DNA from: JBCDCU01 sp039180865
GTDB lineage: Bacteria > Pseudomonadota > Alphaproteobacteria > Rhizobiales > JACESI01
Length of the DNA: 36,640 nt
Assembly: GCA_039180865.1 (NCBI GenBank)
Contig: JBCDCZ010000009.1
Location: 1-36,640, forward strand
Direction: 5' to 3'
Position numbers and translations under genes: made by a program. The stretch's first letter is position 1. Every line of letters starts with the position of its first letter. Shown one piece after another: positions 25,531 to 34,008 of this stretch. The notes beneath the pieces were generated by a model. It was not told the DNA's origin, did not search any database, and was given only the letters and a program-made list of their open reading frames with translations.

Positions 25531-25547
25531 GGTGGGAGAGGCTGGTG

Positions 25548-27575
25548 CTACGCTGCCATCCTGTCCAGCGCACTCATGAAGGTTTTCGCCTGCTCAACAC
25601 TAAAGGGTCTTCCAAACAGATAGCCTTGTCCGACGCAGGCGTTCGCAGCTTTGACGATCCGGGCCTGGACCTCGGTCTCGATACCCTCGACAACGATCGT
25701 ACTGCCAAGACCATGGGCGAGATTGACGATATTGTCGAAGATAAACTTGGTATCCGGGTTGGTCGCAATATCGACAACAAATTCACGATCGATCTTGATT
25801 TCTTCGAACTTCAGGGACCGAAGGTAGCTGAGAGATGAATAACCGGTGCCGAAATCATCCAGCGAGATCCTGACACCCCAGCGCCGAAGGGCTTCAAACG
25901 TCTTCAAAGCCCTGTCCCAGTTCTCGACCACCACGCTCTCGGTGATTTCGAGCGTGAGCAGTTTGGGATCCAGCCCGGTCAAATTCAGGATTCTCTCAAC
26001 ATCCGCTATCAACGAGCCTGCCCGAAAATGGAGCGCGCAAATGTTGGCGCTGATCGGGACTTCGCGGCCATTGCGGTTTTTCTCGCCAACGGAAAACTCT
26101 GCCGCAGCTTTCAGGACAGCGAGATCAAGTTCGCGAATGATGCCGATTGTCTCTGCGATTCCGACGAATTCAATCGGTGCGATCCGCTCTCCATCACAGG
26201 TCCAGCGCGCCAGAGCTTCGAAACCGGCCAGTGTTCCCGTCTCCAGGCAGAGTTTGGGTTGAAGGGCGACGCTGATTTCGCCGGTTCGGATGGCCGTCGG
26301 CAATCTCGCGGCCAGGTGATCACGGCGCACGATGGATTCTTTGATTTCTTCGTTGAAGACCTGGAACGTGTTCTTTCCCTTTGCCTTTGCTTCGTAAAGC
26401 GCTGAGTCTGCCGCTTTAAGAAGTTCCGATCGGCTGCGCCCAATAATATCCGAAGTACACGAAATCCCGATTGAGCATTTGGGTTGTATGCGATTGTGCT
26501 CGAATTGGAAGTTTTCAGCAAAAATTGCTTTGAGAGCTGCGCCGAGTGCATTTGGTGACGCCATATCATCACTGGGTTCAATCGTTACGGCAAACTCATC
26601 ACCGCCAAGTCGCGCTGCCAATCCATTCGCACTTTTGGCGATGTGTTGCAGGCGGTTTGCGATTTCGATTAGAAGCGCATCGCCGGCCGCGTGTCCGAGT
26701 TCGTCATTGACAAGTTTGAAGTCATCGACATCGACCAGCGCGAGTATGACCGGGGCATGCTTTGAAGCGACCATGTCCTTGTCCAACCGATCCATCAGCA
26801 TCGCGCGGTTAGGCAATCCTGTTAGTGAATCATGCGACCGCAAAAAGACTTCACGTTCTTCCGCTTCACGTTTCAGTTTCTCCAAACGGACGCGGGCTCT
26901 TAGACCGAGAACAATTTCTTTCATCCGTTTGCGTTCGCGCGACGTCAGCATCAAAAATCCGGCAAGCGCGACGAAGAACGCGCCGATCGCATATTTCAGG
27001 TTACGCAAGGCATGGGGGCTCAGGTCACTTTCGACAATGAAGGCGCCCATGACGTCGTCAAGCTTGAATATTTCGCTGTCGAAAATCCGATTGTGGCATT
27101 CGACGCAGCTCTGATTGTTTGCGACGGAGGGGTATATCGTGCGCCCGATCAACCGTCCGCTTTCAAGACGGTGTTCTTCGATTGGGACGAAGTTGCCCGT
27201 CTCCTGAAAATCCCTGATAATCTGTCGAAGGCGCTCATTTTGTTCGACCGTTGCTAATTCCAGACCCGGTAGGCCCGGCATGCGAACCGTTGTTCTGGTT
27301 TCGCTGTTATCCATGATGTTGCTATTACTGAAATGCTCGATCCCAAGCCGTCTGAAAGTCGCTGGGACGGGGGCGTTTTCGCCTCGGTTCTGGGCAAATA
27401 CGCTAACAAAGCTGTTTGTCATGGAAATGAGCTGCGAGCGTTGCTTGCGCTCGATACGCATATCTTCAAGCACGGTTATGATAAAGATCGCGGCAGCAAA
27501 CATCATAGCCCCGAGGACCGCGAACACGTAGTTGCTCACGCCCAAACGACTGCGGGGTTGATGGGTCTCGGCCAT
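25548..27575 (-). CDS. Heme-sensing diguanylate cyclase/phosphodiesterase (DUF3365-GGDEF-EAL)
   Basis: A 675-residue inner-membrane signalling protein. The order is TM1 (about 16-36), a periplasmic DUF3365/Tll0287-like domain (about 37-193) with one c-type heme motif CVECH (157-161), TM2 (about 195-211), a coiled coil (about 212-245), GGDEF (about 246-410) and EAL (about 420-675). The GGDEF site is intact (LGGDEF 323-328) and there is no RxxD inhibitory site five residues before it. The EAL site is intact: FEAL (452-455), LEITES (542-547), DDFGTGYSSL (573-582), KID (594-596) and EGIET (630-634). Both activities look possible; which dominates is not evident. ATG 27575 has AAGGAG five bases upstream. 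The heme suggests redox or gas sensing. Confidence 0.93.
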   Translation of the reverse strand: MAETHQPRSRLGVSNYVFAVLGAMMFAAAIFIITVLEDMRIERKQRSQLISMTNSFVSVFAQNRGENAPVPATFRRLGIEHFSNSNIMDNSETRTTVRMPGLPGLELATVEQNERLRQIIRDFQETGNFVPIEEHRLESGRLIGRTIYPSVANNQSCVECHNRIFDSEIFKLDDVMGAFIVESDLSPHALRNLKYAIGAFFVALAGFLMLTSRERKRMKEIVLGLRARVRLEKLKREAEEREVFLRSHDSLTGLPNRAMLMDRLDKDMVASKHAPVILALVDVDDFKLVNDELGHAAGDALLIEIANRLQHIAKSANGLAARLGGDEFAVTIEPSDDMASPNALGAALKAIFAENFQFEHNRIQPKCSIGISCTSDIIGRSRSELLKAADSALYEAKAKGKNTFQVFNEEIKESIVRRDHLAARLPTAIRTGEISVALQPKLCLETGTLAGFEALARWTCDGERIAPIEFVGIAETIGIIRELDLAVLKAAAEFSVGEKNRNGREVPISANICALHFRAGSLIADVERILNLTGLDPKLLTLEITESVVVENWDRALKTFEALRRWGVRISLDDFGTGYSSLSYLRSLKFEEIKIDREFVVDIATNPDTKFIFDNIVNLAHGLGSTIVVEGIETEVQARIVKAANACVGQGYLFGRPFSVEQAKTFMSALDRMAA

Positions 27576-27858
27576 TACAGCTCCTTAGTTGGAGCCGATC
27601 TTAACTCATGAGGGGTGAAGACAATTCCAAAGCTTATGGATAACAAAGTGTTAAATTCAAATTTTACGGCGTTATAACCAATTTAAAAATAGGAACATTT
27701 TACTAAATTAGCGCGTATTGTAGATAAGTTATCTGCTTTTCTAATTGTAATACTTAGAAGTCGCTTGTGTGATGCGCGACGCGAGCAAATCATTATCGTA
27801 GCGAACCGAACACAATGAACTGTGTCGCTTGAGAGCCGTCGGCCCTATAATCTTCCCT
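27576..27858. other. AT-rich intergenic region between the GGDEF-EAL gene and ABC transporter copy 2
   Basis: The 283-bp region is AT-rich between about 27640 and 27770, unlike its surroundings. It holds a 13-bp odd palindrome AGATAAGTTATCT (27722-27734) and must contain the divergent promoters. No gene was found. Confidence 0.5.
27846..27851 (+). promoter_or_regulatory. TATAAT -10 box just upstream of ABC copy 2; possible leaderless promoter
   Basis: An exact TATAAT lies seven bases before ATG 27859. A transcript started the usual six to seven bases after the -10 would begin at or next to the ATG. No Shine-Dalgarno sequence is present before the ATG, which fits a leaderless mRNA. The -35 position (TGTCGC, 17-bp spacer) is a poor match, so this remains a candidate. 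Confidence 0.35.
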
Positions 27859-29799
27859 ATGCTGCTTCGTTTTCTCCGCTTTTTCGAGAACCGGATTGAT
27901 CCCTTCGCACGCCGTGATGGAATGATCCCGCGTACTTTCTTCGCGTACATTTTGTACTTCGTTCGACAGGCGCCGGTGACATTCACGCTCGCACTGATCC
28001 TCGGCGGGCTTCTTGGTTATGTGGAAATCACTCTCTTCGGTTACGTCGGAGAGATTGTCGATCTTCTCGACGGAGCGAGCCCGGCGGATATTTTCGCGGA
28101 TTATGGCGATGAACTCCTTTGGATGGCTTTTTTCATTCTCGTTATTCGCACTGGCGTGATGACGCTTTCCACTATCCTTGACGAACAGGTCATCGTCCCT
28201 GGCTTTTTCAATCTCGTGCGCTGGCAGAACCACCGCCATGTGATACGCCAATCCGTCCGTTTCTTTCAAAACGATTTCGCAGGGCGCATCGCTACCAAGG
28301 TTTCACAATCCGGCCAGTCCCTTGGTGACTTCCTGATCTCGCTGCTCCAAGTCGTTTGGCTGTTCGTCATTTATGTGGTTGGCGCCTTGGTGTTGTTCGC
28401 CGATCTTCATCTCTATTTGACCGGCATTGTTGCAGCCTGGGCTCTGGCGTATTCCGCGATCCTTTTCCACTTTATTCCGCGCATACGCCGCGCAGCGAAA
28501 AATCTCGCAGAGGGACAGGCCGTTGTTAACGGAAGGCTCGTCGACGCGTACTCGAACATCACGCTCGTAAAGCTCGATGGCGAAGAAGAACGCGAAGATG
28601 AATTTGTTGCCGACGGAATGCGCATGTTTATCCGGTCAATCAAGACTTATACGCGCAACATCACGGGCATGCGTTTTTCGCTGAATGCGATCAACGCTCT
28701 CATGATTGTGTCTGCGGGATATATGGCGATCTCACTCTGGCAGCAGTCGCTTATGAGCCTCGGCGCGATCGCCTTTGCCCTCGGGATCATGCTCCGTCTT
28801 GTCATCCTCTCGCAGCGCATGCTTGGACAATTTAACGGTCTCTTTCGTGCAGTCGGCACGATCCAGAACACCATGGAGACGGTTACTCAGCCGATAACGC
28901 TAGTCGACAGCGAAGATGCCTATGCGATGCCGCGTGCTGAAGGCCAGATTGATATTCGCAATTTGCGGTTTCGCTATCAGGCAGAGGATCGTCAGGAGGT
29001 CATCGATGACCTGTCATTGTCGATCAGGTCGGGCGAGAAGATCGGTCTTGTTGGTCCGTCGGGCGCGGGAAAGTCGACGCTTGTCAATCTCATACTGCGC
29101 CTTCACGATCTCGGCGACGGCGAGATCAGGATCGATGGGCACGATATCCGGGCCGCTACGCAAGCCTCGCTCAGACGTAATTTTGGGTTCGTGCAGCAAG
29201 ACAGCGCACTCCTCAACCGATCTATCCGGGACAACATTGCCTATGGCCGCCCAGAAGCTGATTGGAATGAGGTTGTTGCAGCCGCGCAAAAGGCGGAAGC
29301 GCATGACTTCATCCTTACCCTTGCTGATGCCAAGGGACGCAATGGTTACGATGCCCATGTTGGCGAGCGCGGGGTGAAATTGTCGGGAGGTCAGCGCCAG
29401 CGTATTCAGCTTGCAAGGATTATCCTCAAGAATGCGCCGATCCTCATTTTAGACGAAGCGACAGCTGCTCTTGATTCGGAAACTGAGGCCGCGATATCGT
29501 CGAATCTTGCGCAACTTATGGATGGCAAGACGGTGATTGCGATCGCGCACCGTCTGTCGACGATCGCTGCAATGGACCGATTGGTCGTTATGAATGAAGG
29601 CCGTATAGTGGAGACTGGCAAACACGAAGATCTTCTTGAAGCGAACGGGCTTTACGCCCGGCTCTGGGCGCGCCAGTCCGGTGGCTTTATCGATGCGAGC
29701 GAGGGTGCGGGGTTTGAAGGGAACTCGTCCCTTCGGAGCCCGTTGGTTGTATCGCCTTATCCTTTGGTGGAAAAATTGTCACATAAACGACGAAGCTGA
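27859..29799 (+). CDS. ABC half-transporter, exporter type (permease-ATPase fusion), copy 2
   Basis: A 646-residue paralogue of the ABC gene at 21853. It has the elbow segment FENRIDPF, about six membrane helices (about 40-330), Walker A GPSGAGKST (about 399-407), Q-loop FVQQDSALL, signature LSGGQRQRIQLAR, Walker B LILDEATAALD with catalytic Glu, and the switch His in IAHRLSTI. Both copies keep all catalytic residues, so each could work as a homodimer or the two as a heterodimer with two active sites. The tail is about 24 residues longer than in copy 1, ending with basic residues (SHKRRS). ATG 27859 gives MLLRFLRFFENRIDPF; a TTG at 27829 would add ten residues without support. Confidence 0.92.
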   Translation: MLLRFLRFFENRIDPFARRDGMIPRTFFAYILYFVRQAPVTFTLALILGGLLGYVEITLFGYVGEIVDLLDGASPADIFADYGDELLWMAFFILVIRTGVMTLSTILDEQVIVPGFFNLVRWQNHRHVIRQSVRFFQNDFAGRIATKVSQSGQSLGDFLISLLQVVWLFVIYVVGALVLFADLHLYLTGIVAAWALAYSAILFHFIPRIRRAAKNLAEGQAVVNGRLVDAYSNITLVKLDGEEEREDEFVADGMRMFIRSIKTYTRNITGMRFSLNAINALMIVSAGYMAISLWQQSLMSLGAIAFALGIMLRLVILSQRMLGQFNGLFRAVGTIQNTMETVTQPITLVDSEDAYAMPRAEGQIDIRNLRFRYQAEDRQEVIDDLSLSIRSGEKIGLVGPSGAGKSTLVNLILRLHDLGDGEIRIDGHDIRAATQASLRRNFGFVQQDSALLNRSIRDNIAYGRPEADWNEVVAAAQKAEAHDFILTLADAKGRNGYDAHVGERGVKLSGGQRQRIQLARIILKNAPILILDEATAALDSETEAAISSNLAQLMDGKTVIAIAHRLSTIAAMDRLVVMNEGRIVETGKHEDLLEANGLYARLWARQSGGFIDASEGAGFEGNSSLRSPLVVSPYPLVEKLSHKRRS

Positions 29800-29873
29800 G
29801 ACAGCGAGGGTGGACATTTTGTTTTCGCCTTTCTAGAACCGTTCTAACTTGACGCGTCGGTAAAAGTACGATT

Positions 29874-29902
29874 TGTCGCAATTTTATAGCCCTTTTTATT
29901 AA
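29874..29902 (+). promoter_or_regulatory. Candidate promoter of the petABC operon
   Basis: TTGTCG (29874-29879) and TATTAA (29897-29902) are separated by 17 bases, leaving a leader of about 65 bases to the Rieske start. This is the best sigma70-like match in the 176-bp gap after ABC copy 2. A second TTGACG at 29849 has no matching -10. Confidence 0.4.
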
Positions 29903-29975
29903 GGGGTACGGCGCTATTTAGTGTGCGAAAGTATGGGCAACTCAGGCCAAACTTTGATTAAACGAGGGAAGAAAC

Positions 29976-30530
29976 TTGGCTGACGAAACTTACGTAGATC
30001 CTACAAAACGCGATTTTCTCTACGTGGCAACCGGCGCCTTCGGCGCGGTCGGGACCGCGGCACTTGTTTGGCCTTTTGTGGATCAGATGAACCCAGACGC
30101 ATCGGCTCGCGCACTCGCAAGTATCGAAGTGGATGTGGGATCGCTTGAGCCTGGCATGTCCATGCGTGTCAAATGGCGCGGTAAACCTGTTTTCATTAGA
30201 AACAGGACCGACGAAGAAGTCGCGGCTGCGAACGAAGTCGATCTAGCAGCGCTTCCGGATCCTGATGCGCGCAACGGAACGGGCGAAGAAGCAACCGATC
30301 TGGCCCGCTCAGCCGGCGAGGGGCGCGAAAGTCTGATCGTCATGATCGGCGTTTGTACGCACTTCGGTTGTATACCGCTTGGCGAAGAAGGCGAGTTCGG
30401 TGGCTGGTTCTGCCCCTGCCACGGGTCGCACTACGACACATCCGGTCGTATCCGGAAAGGGCCGGCGCCGGAGAACTTACCTGTGCCGCCATACGAATTC
30501 ATTTCCGATAGCGTTATCAAAATCGGTTAG
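29976..30530 (+). CDS. petA: Ubiquinol-cytochrome c reductase iron-sulfur (Rieske) subunit
   Basis: Rieske 2Fe-2S protein of the cytochrome bc1 complex; takes the first electron from ubiquinol at the Qo site and passes it to cytochrome c1. The cluster ligands are in CTHFGC and CPCHGS, with the following HYDTSGRIRKGPAPENLPVP loop. The N-terminus carries a twin-arginine-like TKRDFLYVATGAFG membrane anchor (KR instead of RR). The start is TTG 29976, with GAGG eight bases upstream; no other start fits. The 184-residue length is normal. petB begins 17 bp after the stop. Confidence 0.96.
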   Translation: MADETYVDPTKRDFLYVATGAFGAVGTAALVWPFVDQMNPDASARALASIEVDVGSLEPGMSMRVKWRGKPVFIRNRTDEEVAAANEVDLAALPDPDARNGTGEEATDLARSAGEGRESLIVMIGVCTHFGCIPLGEEGEFGGWFCPCHGSHYDTSGRIRKGPAPENLPVPPYEFISDSVIKIG

Positions 30531-30547
30531 CGGGGAGGAACGAACGA

Positions 30548-31891
30548 ATGTCCAATCTTGAACATCACGGTCACTACGAACCGAAATACGGTGTCACAAA
30601 GTGGATCGACAAACGCATGCCGCTTCCGCGCATGATGTACGACAGCTTTGTTTCATATCCGGTCCCGCGCAACCTGAACTACATGTACACGTTCGGCGGC
30701 ATTCTAATGCTGATGCTCGTTTGCCAGATTGTGACCGGCATCGTGCTCGTTATGCATTACACACCTCATACAAGCCTCGCCTTTGCGTCCGTCGAGCATA
30801 TTATGCGAGACGTGAACTATGGCTGGCTGATGCGCTACATGCACCAGAACGGCGCATCAATGTTCTTTATTGCCGTCTACCTGCACATCTTCCGCGGTCT
30901 CTATTACGGTTCTTACAAAGAACCGCGTGAGCTTTTGTGGATGCTTGGTGTCGTGATCCTGCTTCTCATGATGGCGACCGCCTTTATGGGCTACGTCCTG
31001 CCATGGGGTCAGATGTCACTTTGGGGCGCGGTTGTTATCACCAACCTTTTCTCAGCGCTGCCAATCGTTGGTGAACCCATCGTGCAATGGCTATGGGGCG
31101 GGTTTGCTGTCGATAATCCGACGCTTAACCGCTTCTTCTCACTTCATTATCTGTTGCCGTTCATGATTTTCGGCGTGGTTATCCTGCACGTCTGGGCGTT
31201 ACATGTGACCGGTCAGACGAATCCCACCGGGATTGAGGTGAAGGAGAAGCAGGACACTCTGCCATTCACACCCTATGCGACGGTCAAAGATGCATTCGCA
31301 TTGATTTGCTTCTTCATCTTCTTCAGCTGGTTCCTGTTCTACATGCCGAATTTCCTCGGCCACCCGGACAACTACATCCCAGCTGATCCATTGGTGACTC
31401 CAGCTCACATCGTTCCGGAATGGTACTTCCTGCCATTCTACGCGATCCTGCGGGCAATCACCGATGACCTCTGGCTGATACAGATCGTCAGCTTCTTCCT
31501 GCCATTCTTTGACGCGAAGCTTGGTGGCGTGATTGCCATGGGTGGTGCGATCATCGTGCTGTTCTTCCTGCCATGGCTTGACACATCAAAGGTGCGGTCT
31601 GCCTCCTACCGGCCGATCTACCGTTTCTTCTTCTGGGTGTTCGTATTGAACTGCGTGTTCCTCGGTTGGCTTGGATCGCGTCCGGCGGAACAGCCGTACG
31701 TGATCATGGCGCAGCTCAGCACGCTCTACTATTTCGCGCACTTCCTCGTGGTTATGCCATTCCTCGGGATATACGAGAAAACGAAGCCGCTACCGGCGTC
31801 GATTTCCGAGGCCGTTCTCTCGAAGAACGGCAGCGCCAGCGGGGCTGCGACGCTTGCAGGTGCGGCAGCATCTCCCGAGAAGAAAGGTTAG
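30548..31891 (+). CDS. petB: Ubiquinol-cytochrome c reductase cytochrome b subunit
   Basis: Di-heme membrane subunit of the bc1 complex carrying the Qo and Qi sites; 447 residues with eight or more helices. Heme-binding His residues appear in the helix-B and helix-D segments (RYMHQNGASMFFIAVYLHIF, and LHYLLPFMIFGVVILHVWAL), and the Qo-site PEWY motif is in HIVPEWYFLPFYAIL. The C-terminus is full-length, unlike split b6/IV forms, with an Ala/Ser-rich tail. ATG 30548 is preceded by GGGAGGA seven bases upstream. petC starts 7 bp after the stop. Confidence 0.97.
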   Translation: MSNLEHHGHYEPKYGVTKWIDKRMPLPRMMYDSFVSYPVPRNLNYMYTFGGILMLMLVCQIVTGIVLVMHYTPHTSLAFASVEHIMRDVNYGWLMRYMHQNGASMFFIAVYLHIFRGLYYGSYKEPRELLWMLGVVILLLMMATAFMGYVLPWGQMSLWGAVVITNLFSALPIVGEPIVQWLWGGFAVDNPTLNRFFSLHYLLPFMIFGVVILHVWALHVTGQTNPTGIEVKEKQDTLPFTPYATVKDAFALICFFIFFSWFLFYMPNFLGHPDNYIPADPLVTPAHIVPEWYFLPFYAILRAITDDLWLIQIVSFFLPFFDAKLGGVIAMGGAIIVLFFLPWLDTSKVRSASYRPIYRFFFWVFVLNCVFLGWLGSRPAEQPYVIMAQLSTLYYFAHFLVVMPFLGIYEKTKPLPASISEAVLSKNGSASGAATLAGAAASPEKKG

Positions 31892-31898
31892 AGCGGAA

Positions 31899-32768
31899 AT
31901 GAATATGACTGCTTTTCATAAGTTGGGGTCAGCCGTGAAAACATCACTGTTTGCCGTCCTTGGCGCCGCGGCAGTCATCGGCGTTGTCATGACAGGCAGC
32001 GCGGATGCCGCCGGTAAGGCGAAAAAGCCTGAGTACCAGGACTGGAGTTTTGCCGGACCTTTTGGAACCTACGACCGAGGCGCTCTTCAGCGTGGTTTTA
32101 AGGTTTACCGTGAGGTCTGCTCGAGCTGCCATGCGATCGAGCTGGTTGCCTTCCGTAACCTCATGGAACCGGGTGGCCCTGAGTTCTCCGAGGATGAGGT
32201 AAAGGCAATTGCGGCTGAATACACAATCATCGCCGCAGACCCGGACGAGTTCGGCGACGAAGTCGAGCGCCCGGGGATTCCCGCTGACCGTTTCCCAAGC
32301 CCATGGCGAAATGCGGAAGAGGCGGCCTCAGCCAATGGCGGTGCCGCCCCGCCAGACCTGTCGCTCATCACCAAGGCACGGGCGGTCGAACGTGGCTTCC
32401 CGAATTTTGTCTTCGATATCTTCACGCAATATCAGGAACAGGGACCGGATTATGTCCATGGACTTCTGACGGGATATCCAACAGACGAGCCGAATGATGA
32501 CGGCACCTATCCGAACCCGTACTTCCTTGCAGGAGACGCCATCAGAATGGCGCCTCCATTGGTCGAGGGCATTGTGACCTATGATGACGGGACGCCGGAG
32601 ACGGTCGAGCAATATTCTCTCGACGTCACGCACTTCCTTGCGTGGACGGCCGAACCGAAGCTTGAGGAGCGCAAAGCACTTGGCCTGAAAACGATGGTCT
32701 TCCTGATCATTTTCGCAGGTCTCCTTTACGCGACCAAGCGGCGTGTGTTCTCAAGCGTTGCGCATTAG
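31899..32768 (+). CDS. petC: Ubiquinol-cytochrome c reductase cytochrome c1 subunit
   Basis: Mono-heme c-type subunit of the bc1 complex that passes electrons to cytochrome c. It has a cleavable signal (NMTAFHKLGSAVKTSLFAVL, cleavage near ADA|AGK), heme motif CSSCH, the axial Met in IRMAPPL, and a C-terminal membrane anchor (KTMVFLIIFAGLLYATKRR). The 289-residue protein starts at ATG 31899, seven bases after the petB stop; a longer frame starts within petB but would hide the signal peptide. A strong terminator follows 27 bp after the stop. Confidence 0.96.
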   Translation: MNMTAFHKLGSAVKTSLFAVLGAAAVIGVVMTGSADAAGKAKKPEYQDWSFAGPFGTYDRGALQRGFKVYREVCSSCHAIELVAFRNLMEPGGPEFSEDEVKAIAAEYTIIAADPDEFGDEVERPGIPADRFPSPWRNAEEAASANGGAAPPDLSLITKARAVERGFPNFVFDIFTQYQEQGPDYVHGLLTGYPTDEPNDDGTYPNPYFLAGDAIRMAPPLVEGIVTYDDGTPETVEQYSLDVTHFLAWTAEPKLEERKALGLKTMVFLIIFAGLLYATKRRVFSSVAH

Positions 32769-32795
32769 GGCGGCGTTTACCCAGACTATGAACGA

Positions 32796-32820
32796 GGGCG
32801 CCTATCCGGCGCCCTTTTTT
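32796..32820 (+). terminator. Rho-independent terminator of petABC
   Basis: GGGCGCC (32796-32802), a TATCC loop, GGCGCCC (32808-32814), then six T. A textbook intrinsic terminator 27 bp after petC. Confidence 0.93.
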
Positions 32821-32911
32821 GTTTCATTGCCTTTTTGATGGCACGTTCGGCAAACAGGTGCTATCGACAATACGATCTTCCCAGCCCTCGCTCTTGGAGT
32901 TTGTTGTCGTC

Positions 32912-33457
32912 ATGAACGCCCGGATGAATTTCGACCTGAAGGAACTCATCAGAACCATTCCCGATTATCCCAAGCCGGGTGTTCAGTTTCGAGACGTGAC
33001 GACACTGATCGCCGATCCAATCGGTCTTCGGGCCTCCGTCGATTTGATGTTGCGCCCGTTCATTACCGCCGACATCAATTTTGTTGCAGGTATTGAGGCG
33101 CGCGGCTTCATTCTGGGCGGGGCGATTGCTCACGAACTTGGACGCGGTTTTGTTCCAATCCGCAAAAAGGGAAAACTTCCCGGCAAAACGATTGGGCAGG
33201 ATTATGCGTTGGAGTATGGCTCAGACCGTATCGAAATCCACGAAGATGCGATCCAGCCCGGAAACAGAGTTCTTATCATCGACGATCTCATTGCAACGGG
33301 CGGCACAGCAGAAGCTGCAATTGAACTTATCCGCCGGTCAGGCGGCGAAGTTGTCGCTGCGGCATTTATCGTTGATCTGCCCGACCTCGGCGGCAGTGAA
33401 CGCCTGCGGAAACTCGGTGTCGATGTTCATATTCTGATGGATTTTGAGGGTGACTGA
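32912..33457 (+). CDS. apt: Adenine phosphoribosyltransferase
   Basis: Converts adenine and PRPP to AMP and pyrophosphate (purine salvage), in the cytoplasm. The PRPP-binding motif is VLIIDDLIATGGTAEAAIEL (starting about residue 120), and the family features PDYPKPGVQFRDVTTLIADP and GIEARGFILGGAIA are present. ATG 32912 gives MNARMNFDLKELIRTIPDYP; it has GGAG twelve bases upstream, and ATG 32924 is a possible alternative. The frame runs back to 32819 through the petC terminator, which argues against that longer start. The length is 181 residues, normal. It works downstream of the nucleosidase encoded at 34087-34704, which releases adenine. Confidence 0.95.
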   Translation: MNARMNFDLKELIRTIPDYPKPGVQFRDVTTLIADPIGLRASVDLMLRPFITADINFVAGIEARGFILGGAIAHELGRGFVPIRKKGKLPGKTIGQDYALEYGSDRIEIHEDAIQPGNRVLIIDDLIATGGTAEAAIELIRRSGGEVVAAAFIVDLPDLGGSERLRKLGVDVHILMDFEGD

Positions 33458-33479
33458 CCCAATCCGGTCTGATTAGCGG

Positions 33480-33941
33480 TTAAGCGCTCAGCGATCCCAG
33501 ACCGAGATCTGACAGAATTGCTTCTGCGAAACCGAGTCCAAAATCATTCTCGAACACGTCCTGTGTTGCGTCGTTCAAAACGGCGCGGACGTCGTCGACA
33601 GTCTCCGGAGCGTCAGTCGCCTGAAGCGCCGCAATATCGAGCCCGCCTCCGAACAGTTCAGTTCCTGCCACATTGAGGAGAAAGGCGACCGCGTCATCAG
33701 GATTGTCTCCGGAGAGCAGTTGATCCTGGACGAAGTCAAGTACAGAGCGCTGTGCCGGATTGGCATCCTCGCCAGCTGCGAATTCCTCGCTAATGGCTTC
33801 CCGCAATTGGCCGACCGCTTCACTTTCGGCTGGAGCCTGAGGCGCCGCGGGCGTGTCCAGGTCAGGCCGGGAAGCAGTGCGCGCTTCGTTAACAAGATTG
33901 TTCAGGAAAGCCGGGGCGTTGATCGTGAGGCCGCTCATCAA
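33480..33941 (-). CDS. Acidic Ala-rich hypothetical protein with a CtrA-type box upstream
   Basis: No family recognised. The 153-residue product is acidic and Ala/Asp/Glu-rich, with a Pro/Ala-rich linker (LDTPAAPQAPAESEA) and otherwise mostly helical character; there is no signal peptide or membrane segment. ATG 33941 has GGAG seven bases upstream. A TTAA-N7-TTAAC sequence, the CtrA consensus in Alphaproteobacteria, lies 68-83 bp upstream (34009-34024), so cell-cycle or motility-linked expression is plausible. It is convergent with apt and 145 bp downstream of the nucleosidase gene. Confidence 0.7.
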   Translation of the reverse strand: MMSGLTINAPAFLNNLVNEARTASRPDLDTPAAPQAPAESEAVGQLREAISEEFAAGEDANPAQRSVLDFVQDQLLSGDNPDDAVAFLLNVAGTELFGGGLDIAALQATDAPETVDDVRAVLNDATQDVFENDFGLGFAEAILSDLGLGSLSA

Positions 33942-34008
33942 ATGACTCCGTTGTGAATTCCCGCTTGTTCGATCAGTGTCTCACACGAAAAAAGAGAGTT
34001 CGCCTCCT

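Noticed and set aside
29716..29734. Inverted repeat GAAGGGA-ACTCG-TCCCTTC near the end of ABC copy 2 as a terminator
   Set aside because: It lies within the coding sequence and is not followed by a T tract.
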